Origin: Lottia gigantea
Lineage: Eukaryota; Mollusca; Gastropoda; Lottiidae
Direction of reading: 5' to 3'
Length of the DNA: 64,000 nucleotides
Assembly (NCBI RefSeq): GCF_000327385.1
Contig: NW_008710397.1
Location: 1,201,178 to 1,265,177, forward strand
Part shown: piece by piece, positions 1-11,800 of the stretch
Layout: every line of letters starts with the position of its first letter
Numbering within the stretch: position 1 is the stretch's first letter
Position numbers and translations under genes: made by a program
The notes under the pieces: model-generated
Databases searched by the model: none
What the model was told of the DNA's origin: nothing
The model's input: only the letters and a program-made list of their open reading frames with translations

Positions 1-42
1 GGGAGATATTGTTTCAAACGTCGGTGCGTTCAGGTCGACTAA
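1..42 (+). CDS. possible end of a Cys-rich coding exon cut by the window edge
   Basis: Frame 1 reads GRYCFKRRCVQVD and then a stop at 40-42. The spacing Cys-six residues-Cys with a basic run resembles the end of small Cys-rich modules such as those in ADAM or ADAMTS-like metalloproteases, but 13 residues are too few to name a family. No splice site can be checked because the sequence begins here. It could equally be a chance reading frame. Confidence 0.2.
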   Translation, partial: GRYCFKRRCVQVD

Positions 43-599
43 ATCAAGCAGTTGTTAGCAGTCGTCGAAAAACTTGATGCTCTCAAATTCTTGAAAATTG
101 CTAGTTGTGAGTCCCTCTTTATATGCACTTTTTATTCAAAAAAAACATCCTTGCTTCTTATGCTGATCCGAAAACCTTTGTTAAAGATGGTTTTGAATTA
201 TTGCCTTGAGTGGCCTCTTAATACAGTTTCTACTGTACATGTATACAATATTTTTTATAAAGTTAAAGCGACTTACCCCAACTGAAGTTATTGTGATTCT
301 GAATAAATTTTCGATTTTCATTTGATCAATGGTCGTAAATAACAACGTAGCCCAAATTTTGACAACATATGCTTCTCCTTACCCCCTCCTCGCTTTATTA
401 TTATGCAATAACTATTAGATTATCCAGACTCTTCTAAAAACATTATGTAAGCTTCGATCATCGAAACTGAATATCTAAGTGAGAAAAAGAACAACCCAGT
501 GTTACCTTTGCTATGATGTTAAGGTGAAATGAGAATAAGCAGAGTTAGTGATAAGGTCAGATAATTTATGGGGAGAGCATGATTTATTTGTTATAACAC
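43..599. other. no recognisable gene
   Basis: AT-rich sequence with only short, unconvincing reading frames. I see no domain, RNA gene or clear repeat in it. Confidence 0.5.
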
Positions 600-1140
600 G
601 GATCAAAAATAAATCAATAAATGCTTTGTTGTCTGATATGGTGTAAACGTAAAAAGAGTTATGTACCTTGTATCAACTGGACTATCGCTACCGAGTATTT
701 TTTATGTAATCCATATATTTCAATTGATTTTTTCTGTAAAAAATATAAGATTGACAAAACCAAACTTCACATTTTTCGTGGTTTTAAATGTAACTGAACC
801 TGGTGAAATTAAAAAAAAAAAGACTGATCAAGTTTAGTCAAATGGGGGAACCGAACTGTGGCTACCTCATTGCAGCAGTGGTTGGCCCAACCAATCTTAT
901 CCCCCAACAGAAATGTATTCCCATCCCCCAACAGTAATGAATCCCCCCCTTTCCCCGACTATACAAAATGGGAGTCAGGGCGGCGTCAGTGGCTATAATA
1001 CAACCATCCAGAATCCCGGATGTTCGTACGAGGTTTGTGAAATGTAATCATTTAACGAAGTAACCACACGACTAAGCCTAACCTGAAAAATAGTGAGAAA
1101 TTAACTTATAAATACAGAATGTCGATTGTGGTCTGAGGCA
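600..1140. repeat. dispersed repeat, copy 1 (direct repeat of 4270-4815)
   Basis: This stretch and 4270-4815 run parallel for about 540 bases with scattered differences. Shared landmarks are GACAAAACCAAACTTCACAT, a block rich in CCCCCAACAG, and the closing AACGAAGTAACCACACGACT. The last block is also found, more loosely, near 2390 and in the repeats at 1.9, 47.3 and 48.4 kb. No coding capacity or clear terminal repeats are visible, so the class is unknown. Confidence 0.7.
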
Positions 1141-1274
1141 CAAATAGATAGACAAGTTAAGTATCTGTGTGATAGATGTGGTAGATTAATTACTTAATTA
1201 TTATACATAATCTTGCTAATTGTGATAATCATGCAAAAGAACATACATATTTTTACAACAAGCTTAAAGGTACA

Positions 1275-1600
1275 GGTTCGGCATTTTTGGATTTGATTCT
1301 TGAATATGTCTTCATAAGTACTAGAAATGTACCAAAATAAAATAGTTCCTTCAAAAATACCCCAAACTAAAAATTTCACTTTCTATTTCTATATATTATG
1401 TATTTTTATATGGTCTCAAGAAAAGACGAGTCGTCATTTTAACTTTCAAACGCGTATAATATTGGACACACATAGATTTGAAGGTTCAAATGTCGGTGAT
1501 GAGTTGCCAACACTAATACTGATAAGCTTAGCTAAAAAGAAAATCCAGAGACGAAGGTACGATTGGTCAAACGTTTGGCGAATCTGTCCCCTTAAAGGAT
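1275..1600 (+). repeat. dispersed repeat family D, copy 1
   Basis: This is one of six related stretches of about 300-400 bases. Landmarks are AGTACTAGAAATGTAC, GACGAGTCGTCATTTTAAC, a CACACATAGATTTGAAGG-type block and a final GATTGGTCA block. The other copies are at 2745-3115 and 53636-54012 in the same orientation, and at 48660-49080, 49765-50045 and 51848-52140 inverted. No protein is encoded. It is probably a non-autonomous transposon. Confidence 0.65.
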
Positions 1601-1920
1601 TTATATATAGTTATATGTTTATTTGAATATCCAGAGTTTAAACTGTATCCAGTTTACGGTTGAGCTCTTTAAATTTAATCCGCCAAGATTTGCTGACAAT
1701 GTTGAAAAACTGTACATATTTCGAAAATTAGTTCTAAATTTCAATATCTCTATATCTAAGAACTGCATTAATGTTCGTATCCCGAAAACGGGTTTTTGAT
1801 ATGGGAATGGGGCGTGGTTTGGACATGATGACAAAATATGTACAAAGTCGAGATGACTTCCCGGAACTTACGAAAAGCTAATAAGATACCGAAGAAGCTG
1901 CTGAACAAATACGGAAAAAG

Positions 1921-2150
1921 ATCAGGGTAGCGTCCATAGTTCTTACACTTTCGTGTTAGAATTCAATCGAGTCATAAACTTATTTATAAACGAAGTAACC
2001 ACTAGACCAAGCCTGACCCACTCTCTACTGAGTTTCTAACAATAATATACTTAATGTATGGGGTTGTGCAATAATTATTGAATATATTGTCCAGACTCTT
2101 CTAACAGCAGCAAGCTTCGATCATTAAGACTGGTTTTTTTAAAGTGATAT
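1921..2150 (-). repeat. dispersed repeat family E, inverted copy
   Basis: Inverted relative to the copies at 47120-47430 and 48205-48535. Shared landmarks, read on the minus strand, are TTATTGCACAACCCCA, GAGTGGGTCAGGCTTGGTC, GTGGTTACTTCGTT and a final block with CGCTACCCTGATCTTTTT. The GGTCTAGTGGTTACTTCG stretch recalls a tRNA box A, so a tRNA-derived SINE origin is possible, but no convincing box B was found. Confidence 0.6.
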
Positions 2151-2733
2151 TTTGTACTGCTTAGGTCTCAATATAGGTGTTGTCCAGTTCATAACAGAAT
2201 GTGAATACACAATATATACGTCGATCAATGACTTTCCAATTCAGCAACGGTTCCAAATATTTTGCAAGAATTAAACCCCGAAATATCAATGGTCTGTGTC
2301 TTAAAAATCAGGACTGCGTCAATGAATATAACCTTTCGGTACATTTTTTGTTGCTAAAGCAAATTTTATTATTTTTAAGAACGAAGTATCCATTTGACTA
2401 AGCCTGACCCACCAGATCGTGAATATCCAGGTCATTGTATATTAAGGTATATGGGGTTGTGCAATGACTATTCGATTATCCAGATTCTTCTAACAGTATT
2501 AAAGAAGCTTCGATCATTAAGTCCAAGTATGTTAACAAATTTTATTATGTTTAAAAATCGAACTATCCATTTGATTAAGCCTGCCTATACAATGATATCT
2601 ATGTTATCTATACTAGTAGATACGTACAGTGATAGTGCAATACAGATCGTTCGATCGCTTGTCTACGATTTTATGTTGAACTCATTTGAAATAAAGAACG
2701 AGTCAACTCCCCTACACCTACAAGTTTTACCTT

Positions 2734-2763
2734 AAAGAAAGAAAGAAAGAAAGAAAGAAAGAA
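2734..2763. repeat. (GAAA)n microsatellite
   Basis: About seven uninterrupted AAAG units, at the start of the family D repeat that follows. Confidence 0.95.
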
Positions 2764-3115
2764 GAGACAGATGTGCCATTTTGGGTTTGATTTATATTGT
2801 ATTGAATATATGTAAATAATCTTCAGAAGTACTAGAAATGTACGAAAATCACATAATTCCTTCAAATATATCTCAAACTATGAATTTTCCTCATTATTTC
2901 TATATATGTATTTTCTATACATCACAGAGTATCTTAAACTGACAAGTCGTCATTTTAACATTCAAACGCGGATAATTCTCGACACACATGGATTTGAAGG
3001 CTCAAATTTCGACGGCGAGCTGTGAACACTATTACTGATGAGCTCAGCTAAAAAGTTCATGAGAATACAGTGTGATTGGTCAAAAAAAATGGCCTACCTT
3101 TCCCTGATTGGTGTA
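2745..3115 (+). repeat. dispersed repeat family D, copy 2
   Basis: It opens with GACAGATGTGCCATTTTGGG and continues with the same block order as the copy at 1275. The 53636 copy shows the fuller start, TTTTAAAGGGACAGAAGTGC. It ends near the GATTGGTCA and GGCCTACCT blocks. Confidence 0.7.
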
Positions 3116-4269
3116 TTAACGGGGCGAGCTTGATTTAGCAGTGTTCAATTTAGATTGTAAAATTTAATAAGCAATTTGTCAATTTTCAGTATTGGTTAGT
3201 AGATATAGAATCGCTTTTATCAAACTTCGGAAGCAATTCAAAATGTTTCCGGTTTCAGAGATCGAGCCAATCGCGTCTAAATTCCAGCTTAGTATAAAAT
3301 AAACGTTTTAAAAAGGTATGAGTAAGGGAAGGTGGACGAAGGAAAATAAATCAACTAATGCTTTGTTGTCTGATCAGAGTAATATTAACTTGAGTTGTCT
3401 ACCTATTTCCATCAACAATACTATCTTGTATCGCTTCTAAGTTATTATCATGGAAACATGACTGGTAGGTGACGATATAGGATAACCAAACATTTTTTTT
3501 AAAAGAAAGATGCAATGAATTCTTCGCCTGTTGCGACGGGTCTGGGTTGAAGTGGAGACAGGGAAAGTAGACAGCAAGATGCAATGGAAAATATGATGTT
3601 TGGTAGAATGGGACAAGAAGACGAAGAAGGTATGACGACACAGGGGATGTAGGCAGAAAGTGTGAAACATGGAGTAGTATGTATACTAAAGGTTAAAGAG
3701 ACGATGTGGGGATAAGAAGTGGAAAGCGAAGAGAGTGAGGAATTGATAGGGACTATGGGATCTTCTGTTATATTGAGAAGTACTTATTGTACATCCATGC
3801 AATGCTTCGAATTACAGTACTCCGAAGACTTATTATGGGCTGTATAACACCATTTTTATACCCGATTGAATATTACTTGTACAAGGTTAAAAAAGTTGGA
3901 TTTAAAAAAAAAATCACAAGGAGCCACAGTGGTCAAACAATATTGCAGAGAATTCCCTCCCTTAGAGGTAAACGTATATAAAACGTTACTATTTACTATT
4001 GTAGACTCTTGATCGATCTCAACAATGGCGTCTGAAATAATTTAATTATTTAAAGGAAATAGTAATATTGTAAGATAATATACCGCTATTTCCAGACGAA
4101 ACGGTTAATAGTTATTCGTGGATTATAGAGACAATCGATCGTTATCTAAAGTTACTGGATTTGGCAAAAAATTATCCTGAAAAATATACAATTTGATTTG
4201 AATCGCACGTCAACGTGAAAAATTTAATTTTGGCTAATCGTAATAAATATTAGATCGGTTATTTTTGTG

Positions 4270-4815
4270 TAACAGGGACAGAAAATTAATCAATATTTTT
4301 TTGTCGGATGAATTGTAAAATTAAACAGAGTTATCTACCTTACATCATCACAATTTTCATTTGTGAGCATTGGTTATGTAAACCATATATTTTAATTGAT
4401 TTGTTCTGTAAAAAATATTTGATTGACAAAACCAAACTTCACATTTTTCGTGGTTTTAAATGTAACTGAACCTGGTGAAATTTTAAAAATGAATGATAAG
4501 GTTTAGTTAGATGGGGGAACCGAACTCGCGGCTACCTTTTTGCAACAGTAGTTGACCCGACCAACCTTTTCCCCCAACAGAAATGTATCCCCACCCAACA
4601 ACAGTAATGTATCCCCCCTTTCCCCGACTCTACAAAATGGAGGTCAGGATGGCGTCAGTGGCTATTATACAACCATCCAGTTTCCGGGATGTTCGTACAA
4701 GATTTTCAAGGTTTGTGAAATGTTATCATTTTAACGAAGTAACCACACGACTAAGCCTAACCTGAAATATGATTACAAATTAACCTATACATAGCTACAG
4801 AATAACGATTGTGGT
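4270..4815. repeat. dispersed repeat, copy 2 (direct repeat of 600-1140)
   Basis: Same order of blocks as 600-1140, including CCCCGACT(C/A)TACAAAATGG and GGATGTTCGTAC. The short ORFs read through here have no similarity I recognise. Confidence 0.7.
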
Positions 4816-6377
4816 CTGAAGATTCGAATCTTAATTGAAGTTGCCTCCCCTGTTATGGCAGATCCATAGAGGTAATAGGTGATAGATCACAGTGATTCAG
4901 TGACATTTTACCTGAAATGGACTGAGACCGGTAACTCATTTGCAATCTGTTTGCGTGTTAAATCTTAAACTAGCCAAACTGTAAGTTGACCATAACATGT
5001 AATCAACATCCGTATGACTGTCCCTGCACACAAATCGACATTTTGTAAAGATTTTGTGAGTAATTGAAACTGAGTACTTGAAATTGTTATTTTCATTGAT
5101 TTGGCCACTCTCCTCGGCAGTTTCCGTAAAGCTGAATCTATATGTTGTAGAGCGCTAGCCTAACTTTCACGATAGGCCGTTTGATTTTCAATTCAACAGT
5201 TCACCCCAAAAGTGGTGGCAACTAGAAACTCGTATTAGGCAGAAGTAACGTTTTGATAAATAAATGGGGGCGAAGTTCGAGTCCTTTGACGTACGCCTGA
5301 TGCCAAGTGTTTCGACCTCGAGGCCGCACAGTAGGTCTTATGAAGGCATATGTTTTAAAATGACGACCAACGTATTATGTATTTTAATCCACTCAGATCC
5401 ACCTCTGCCTAAATCTAACTTTAACTATCTGAAATTGTGAACTGTGCTTGGCTCAGTTCTGTGGCTCAACGGTTCTGTGGTCAGAATGAGCGACTTCATT
5501 CAGTCAGTTAAAAGGAATTTCTCACGGCGATCCAGATTAAAATCCACGACCACCTTTAGTTATCTTTCATTGATAAGACAAACGACAAAACATAAAAACC
5601 GTCTTAAATAACTTTTGTCTTTATAACTTTTTTCTAAATCGTTTAAATATCAATAATTGACTAAATTCCAAACTGATGCGAAAGATAGAGAAAATTACAG
5701 ATGTTTAGATGTCTTGAAAATTTTAAGACGAAATAATTGACAAAATTACAATCAATAAAATCTATTTCTAAATCATTTAAGTTAGACTCAATTATCAATA
5801 ATAACATGATTATCTCCCCTTTGTTCTCCATCAGACGGCGTCCATATCACGTCGCACGTGTCGTTACGCGCATGTGTAGGAGCATAACCTCTGACATATG
5901 GACGGTAATTATTGAGGTGTAAAGGGGAAAGTGGGAGCAATTTGTATTGATATGATAGTACTGTATCTACCGACAAATAATAAAATAATCCCACACTATT
6001 GTTAGAATATAATTTATCGTTTGGTTTGTAACATTAAAATATAACAATCGATAAAGATAAATCAATTCTAGTTTTCAGTCAAACTTTTACATACCCTAGA
6101 TGTTCGCAATATCCTTCAAGAGACATTATTCCAGAAAATTCAATATAAAACAAAAACTTCGTTAATCCATTATCTTCTGTTTAACCATTTAACTGGAGGC
6201 ATTATTGATAGAAATTTTAAACGCCAAAAGGATACTTATATGCTGTCTCGTGATTATGCAAAGGTTGACAGTTTACAATCAAAGGGTGCCAAATTGAGAC
6301 ATCTGAAACCAATTGTAAAAGTCTTTGAATGGCATTTAGCAATTGTGAGTACAATATATAGACACAGCTTTATGGAA
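4816..6377. other. no recognisable gene
   Basis: Several short ORFs appear (for example 5737-5994 on either strand), but none shows a domain, signal peptide or splice context. A somewhat GC-richer patch at 5810-5900 holds a CACGTG E-box inside CGCACGTGTCG. I see no other structure. Confidence 0.5.
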
Positions 6378-6432
6378 CAACACGAGGACGACGGGGGAAA
6401 CACGTCGAAACGTTGCATAAAACTTTAACCAG
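6378..6432 (+). repeat. fragment of repeat family F (GAAACGTTG motif)
   Basis: The stretch containing GAGGACGACGGGGGAAAC, TCGAAACGTTGCAT and AAAACTTTAACCAG matches the right arm of the palindromic repeat at 62690-62850. It is probably one arm of a non-autonomous element. Confidence 0.55.
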
Positions 6433-6495
6433 CAATTGTAAAAGGTTTCATTAGTGAGTTTTTTTAGAACAAGTTATTTTTACATCATTTGCTCA

Positions 6496-6784
6496 TAGGT
6501 TGAGATAATACCTTCGGATTTTTCCACCCGGTTTCGCCCTGTCAGTGATACAGGTAAGGCGGGCTGACATGGAAAAAGCGTCTAGTTGTTCGGATGGGAC
6601 AATAAAGGGGAGCCCCGTGTGCTACAGGCTGTGCAAGTTAAAGATCCCTCGACAGTTGGAAATCGAAAAAGAGCATGCTAATACCGCTGTCCTGACAAAA
6701 TATGCACCCTCATGGCGTTGCCCGTCTTCATAAGACCGCATGGTGCAGAAAAGTGAGACGTAAAATTCCATTCATTTCATTTCA
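6496..6784 (+). mobile_element. tRNA-derived SINE, 5' truncated
   Basis: Aligns with the full SINE at 34658-35023 from its TAGGT(C/T)GAGATAATAC block to the tail of ATTTC repeats. The tRNA-like head is missing. The flanks carry a likely target-site duplication: ACATCATTTGCT just before it and ACATAATTTGCT just after it, one mismatch in 12. The central part keeps GATGGGACAATAAA and AAAGATCCCTCGACAGTTGG. Confidence 0.8.
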
Positions 6785-7429
6785 TACATAATTTGCTAGT
6801 TTAACAATAATTCGAGTCGGAAAAAGAATTTTTTTTCTTCGTGTTTCAAGTTGTTTTTTCTCGTAGTACGCTCGTATCTCAAATTGTACCAAGAAAATTT
6901 TTTTTAAATTGAAATTTCTTGACGGTTATTTCCAAGCGAGTGCTGTGAAACAGTGTTCAATTTAAGCGGTTCGGGTTCGCATCTTTTATGATCCAATTTT
7001 TTATTTCTTTTAATTTATAATGAAGAGCTGCAAATCAATATTTAGAATTGCTACCGAATTTCAAAGCAATGCGAATCAAAATTTAACTTGATTAGCCAAA
7101 ACTAAAATTTCGGTGCAATACATTGCTAATGAAATTTGTCAATCTAACATGAACTCTCTTGGTATGAGTGTTCAATTTAGATTGAAAAATTCGTTAAGTA
7201 ATTTATCACAACAAATTTCAGTTATTTGAGTCGCATTTCATTAAGTTCGGTAACAATTCCAAATGTTCTGGTTGTATACTTATGAATTTTGAGTACCATA
7301 GGAAATAGCAAAATGACTCATTTTGTCTCCCAAACCGCTTCAATTGAACCCAATGTCTTACCACACACACACCATATTTCTTCAGACTTGTAATTCTGCT
7401 GTCCTGGCATCCCGGTAATAATAGCGATG

Positions 7430-8060
7430 CACATCTTGATTAGCGCACAAGTGTAATGGTAGTTGAATGCGTTTTCAAAAACAAGGGCAATAACTCATAT
7501 TGAATATTTTTCGATTTTTTATTTTTTTCAATAGGGTTTATCCTTTGGTGATTATATACAAGTTTCTTCAAAATTGTAGAGAAATGCGCTTTCTACAATA
7601 TTTACAAGTGTTTTCAAAGCAATAACTATTTTTCGATTTGTTTCGATTTGATAATAAACAATTTCACTAAGTCCCGGCCAAATCTGTGCAATCTATGGGT
7701 TAACGATTTAACATGTTTTCAAAAACAAGGGCAATAACTCATACTAAATATTTTTTGATTTATCCTTAGGTGGTAACAAACATTCACACCAAATTTTGTC
7801 AAATGCACCAAGAAACCAGCTGTTTATGGTGTCCACAACAAATATTCAAGAACAAGGGCAATAACTCATTCAATATTTTTTCGATTTGTCTGAGGTTCTA
7901 TAGGGTTCATCAATGAGTGTTAAGAAACACTCACACGAAAATGTGTCAAAATCCGCCAAGAAACCAGCTCTCTATCGTTTCCACAACAATTGTGGACAGA
8001 CAGGGGCGACGACTTTATACGCCCACATTGTGTGGGTGTATAAAAAGTAATGTAACCTTT
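7430..8060. repeat. dispersed repeat with repeated CAAGGGCAATAACTCAT blocks
   Basis: CAAGGGCAATAACTCAT occurs three times (near 7485, 7725 and 7855), spaced about 130-240 bases apart. The stretch ends with GGACAGACAGGGGCGACGAC and a short hairpin, ACGCCCACATTGTGTGGGTG. Related pieces are at 61170-61440 and 62240-62480, and a TATACGCCCAC piece is near 10075. It lies just past the stop codon of the lectin gene and may form part of its 3' UTR. Confidence 0.65.
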
Positions 8061-8071
8061 CATTTCGTTAA

Positions 8072-8850
8072 TCACGTTACCGGTGTTATTTTAACAATAC
8101 AGAGCCTAGATATATCCAATATAAGCAATATTACTGTCAGAACCACTAATATTCCAGCACCCAAATAACCTATAGTTTGGCTTGATGTCCGATGGTCTTG
8201 TCTACTGTAGAGTTTTTTATTTTTTTGAAATTGCCTAGCAGATATACTCATATTGTATAATTCTGAATACAGAGTTCGAAGTTTTTCACTGATAGTTTCG
8301 TTATCACTTCGACCACACCTACAAGTAATTGTTTTAAATGCGCATTGCAGATGTATTGAAGATGTATTTACATTTGAAATTTGAAGTGTTGATGTACTTG
8401 GAAGAATTGATGTTGTTTCGGGTTCAGTAGATGTTGTTTCTGTCACAGTAAATGTTGTTTCTGCAACAGTAGATGTTGTTCCGGGTTCAGTGTATGTTGT
8501 TTCCGATTCTGTTTCTGCCACAGTAGATGTTGTTTCGGGTTCAGTAGATGTTGTTTCTGTCACAGAAGATGTTGTTTCTGCCACAGTAAATGTTGTTTCT
8601 GCCACAGTAGATGTTGTTTCTGTCAAAGTAGATGTTGTTTCGGGTTCAGTAGATGTTGTTTCTGTCACAGTAGATGTTGTTTCTGCCACAATAGATGTTG
8701 TGTCTGCCACAGTAGATATCGTTTCGGGTTCAGAAGTGGTCGTTTCGGGTTCAGAAGTGGTCGTTTCGGGTTCAATAAATGTTGTTTCTGCCACAGTAGA
8801 TGTTGTTTCCGGTTCAGTAGATGTTGTTGTTTCAAGCACGGTGTCATTTC
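8072..8850 (-). CDS. lectin gene exon 4 (mucin stalk, membrane helix, stop)
   Basis: The acceptor GCATTTAAAG is followed by GAAATGACACC. With the carried G this gives GNDTVLETTT, continuing directly from the lectin domain. About 150 residues of 7-residue repeats follow, then the Cys cluster, a charged linker, the membrane helix and the stop TGA at 8074-8072. The phase match with exon 3 is the main reason for joining the two. Confidence 0.8.
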
Positions 8851-11800
8851 CTTTAAATGCAAAAGACCATTAAGATATTTGAAACCAAAATGTTATATTT
8901 TTGGTACTTAATTACAAACAGAAAACCTCTTTACAATCCATCTAACATGACATTGTTAGTTGTAATCACTTTTACAAAATTATCATACCATTGTTCTCAC
9001 AATAGAACTTCAACCTTGATTTTCACCTTTCATTCTGTAACTTATTATATATTTATAGACTGTGCAGCAGTTAAAGGATGATATTTGTTTTATCTCTTAC
9101 GTTTGCATTACAATATTTCATTTGACAATTACATTAAAAATAATTCACGAATTTCCATTTTCTCTTTAAAGAGATTGTAAAGAGGTTATCTAAACTTTGT
9201 ATGTGTATCGGGGACGCTGATAGCATCAATTTGCGCCATTCCAATTCCGACGTCTGTGGGTCTTGCAATTCTACTAAAACTAACGCGTTTCATGACGTCA
9301 CTAGAGGACTGCATAATTATATTAATAGTAGCTCCCGGTAACACCCTAGTGACGTCATAAAACGTGTAAGATTTAGTGGAATTGCAAGAACCACAGACGT
9401 CTGATTGAAAATTGGAATGGTGCAAATTGATACTATCAGTGTCCTCCACACACATAAAAAGTTTAGAAAATCTCTTTACAATCTCTTTAACTTGAATTCG
9501 TTTGCAAAATTAACCTCATAATGTCAGGGGGTATCTTACCTCTCCTTCAAATTAACAGAAAATTAATATGAAATGAATGTAGTTTTACGTCCTACTTTCT
9601 GCAATGTATGGAGTAATGACGACGGACAATGTCATGCAGTGTGGAATAAGGGAAATTTTGCAAGGACAGCCTACTCTTTTTCGATTTCCAACTGTCGAGA
9701 GATCACTTGCACAGCCTGCAGCTCCTGTGACCTGCATCATTGACAAGGGTAAACCAGGTTGGCAATCCAAAGATTTGACCTATAAACTCGAGGGAATTTT
9801 GAAAATGCTGCCATTTCAAATTGTTTTAGCCTATGAAGCTCATTTTTGTAAAAATAAAATATCTTATATATCTATAATTAAAAGGTTAAAATATTATGAT
9901 TTTAGCTTTGATACTTTATGAAATATCCTGAAATGAAAAACGTTTTTTTCTGTGCCAGTCGATATACATATTATGATTAGGGCGATCAATATTAAGTATT
10001 TAGAAATCACTCAAGTGCGTTATCAATATAGCATGATACAATGACTCTTGATAGTGGACTGTCGATGATTTTTATACGCCCACGTGAACAGTCTCCTACC
10101 GATTTAGATGAAACTCGGTATGACCACGTAGTTAGATCAGATTTGAAGTTGACGATGTTTTTATAACTATACAGGCGAGAGTGAATTTTTGGTATTTTTA
10201 TGTGGATTGGTAAGAGTTTAGCTGGAGGTAGAAGTTGGTAGTGTTTCAAATTATTAAACCCCTTTTTAATCGTAGATCTAGAACAAGTTACAAGTTCACG
10301 TTGAGATATCCGTTCGATCGAAGGTCGATATTTATGCCTTTTGTATTTGTATTTCTTAGCTGATGCAGTGGGCGTTTGTTATTTTGTCTGGCAAGCTATC
10401 TTTACAGATAGGTTTCCTCATTTTTTAGTGTCAAATTAAGCAAACTATTTGATTAATTGGTGTTTCTGGTGAATTATCATGAATTCTTAATCATATCATT
10501 ATTTTTCTTATATTGTATGTTATTAAGAGTTTTAACCAATCATAAATGTCCATGTATTACAGTCTAGATAAACAAAAAAAGACTTTTTGACCTTTCTTGA
10601 TCGGTCACTCATTAGAATTCTGCTTGAAATTCTCTTCTAATTTAGCTAATCATGAATAAATGATGGACATGTGAGACAAACTGGTATTTTTCCAAATCAT
10701 TAGAACACCTCTTCTCTCTATTCATATAAGTATTAGCATTTTCATTTTCATAAATGAAAAATAAGGGAACCCATCTTAAACAAATATGATAATATATATT
10801 ACACGATATTTTTATTCTCAGGTTGACTTTAAGTTATTTGATTGATCACGTCATATTATACTTAATAATTCTTATCTCCGAAAAACTTCTGTGAGTAACA
10901 ACGATTTTGCTCAAAGAAATAAGAATTTATAAATTGAAAATAGGAACTTGAAATAACAAAATAGCTATTAGAAAATTGTGAAGAGTTTTTCCAGACAGAA
11001 CAAAATCAAGCGTCTTAAATGGATTGTAAAGAGGGTTTTTTCGATTTTTTATGTGTGTCGGGGACACTGATAGCATCCTTTTGCACTACACCATTTTTCG
11101 ATCAGACATCTGTGATTCCTGCAATTCCATTAAAAAAAAAGGTGTTTGATGACGCCACTAGTCAAAAAATATGCTTTATCACATAAGGCCCATCGCGATT
11201 AATGACGTCATCAAATAATTAGTTTAAGACTTACCCTCTGTAAAGCAAATATAATTCAGGTTTCGTGTACATGGAGTTGAAAACCATTGCCACGAATTAC
11301 TTGACGATATAAACACACAATCTTTTCCTTTAGAATTTGAGTTCGATGGCGAAAAGTTGGTGTAGGAAACAGCAGTTCCAGATTTCCAACCAAAGGTACC
11401 TTCTATGATTAAATCCGTTAATCCAATATAAAAATCAAACTCGGAGAATCTAAAAAAGAACTTTGGCTGGCTTGTGAACATGATAAAGATTAGGACATTG
11501 GCTTTTGAACATGATAAAGATTAGGACATTGGCTTTTGAACATGATAAAGATTATGACATTTGCTTGTGAACATGATAAAGATTTGGACATTGGCTTTTG
11601 AACACGATAAAGATTAGGACATTTGCTTGTGAACATGATAAAGATTAGGACATTGGTTTGTGATCATGATAAAGATTAGGACATTGGCTTTTGAACATGA
11701 TAAAGATTAGGACATTGGTTTGTGAACATGATAAAGATTAGGACATTGGCTTTTGAACACGATACAGATTGGGACATTTGCTTGTGAACATGATAAAGAT

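Noticed and set aside
2394-2735. 113-residue plus-strand gene
   Set aside because: It begins inside a dispersed repeat and has no recognisable motif.
8490-8873. Plus-strand coding gene
   Set aside because: It is the opposite strand of the lectin stalk minisatellite and has no start or splice context of its own.
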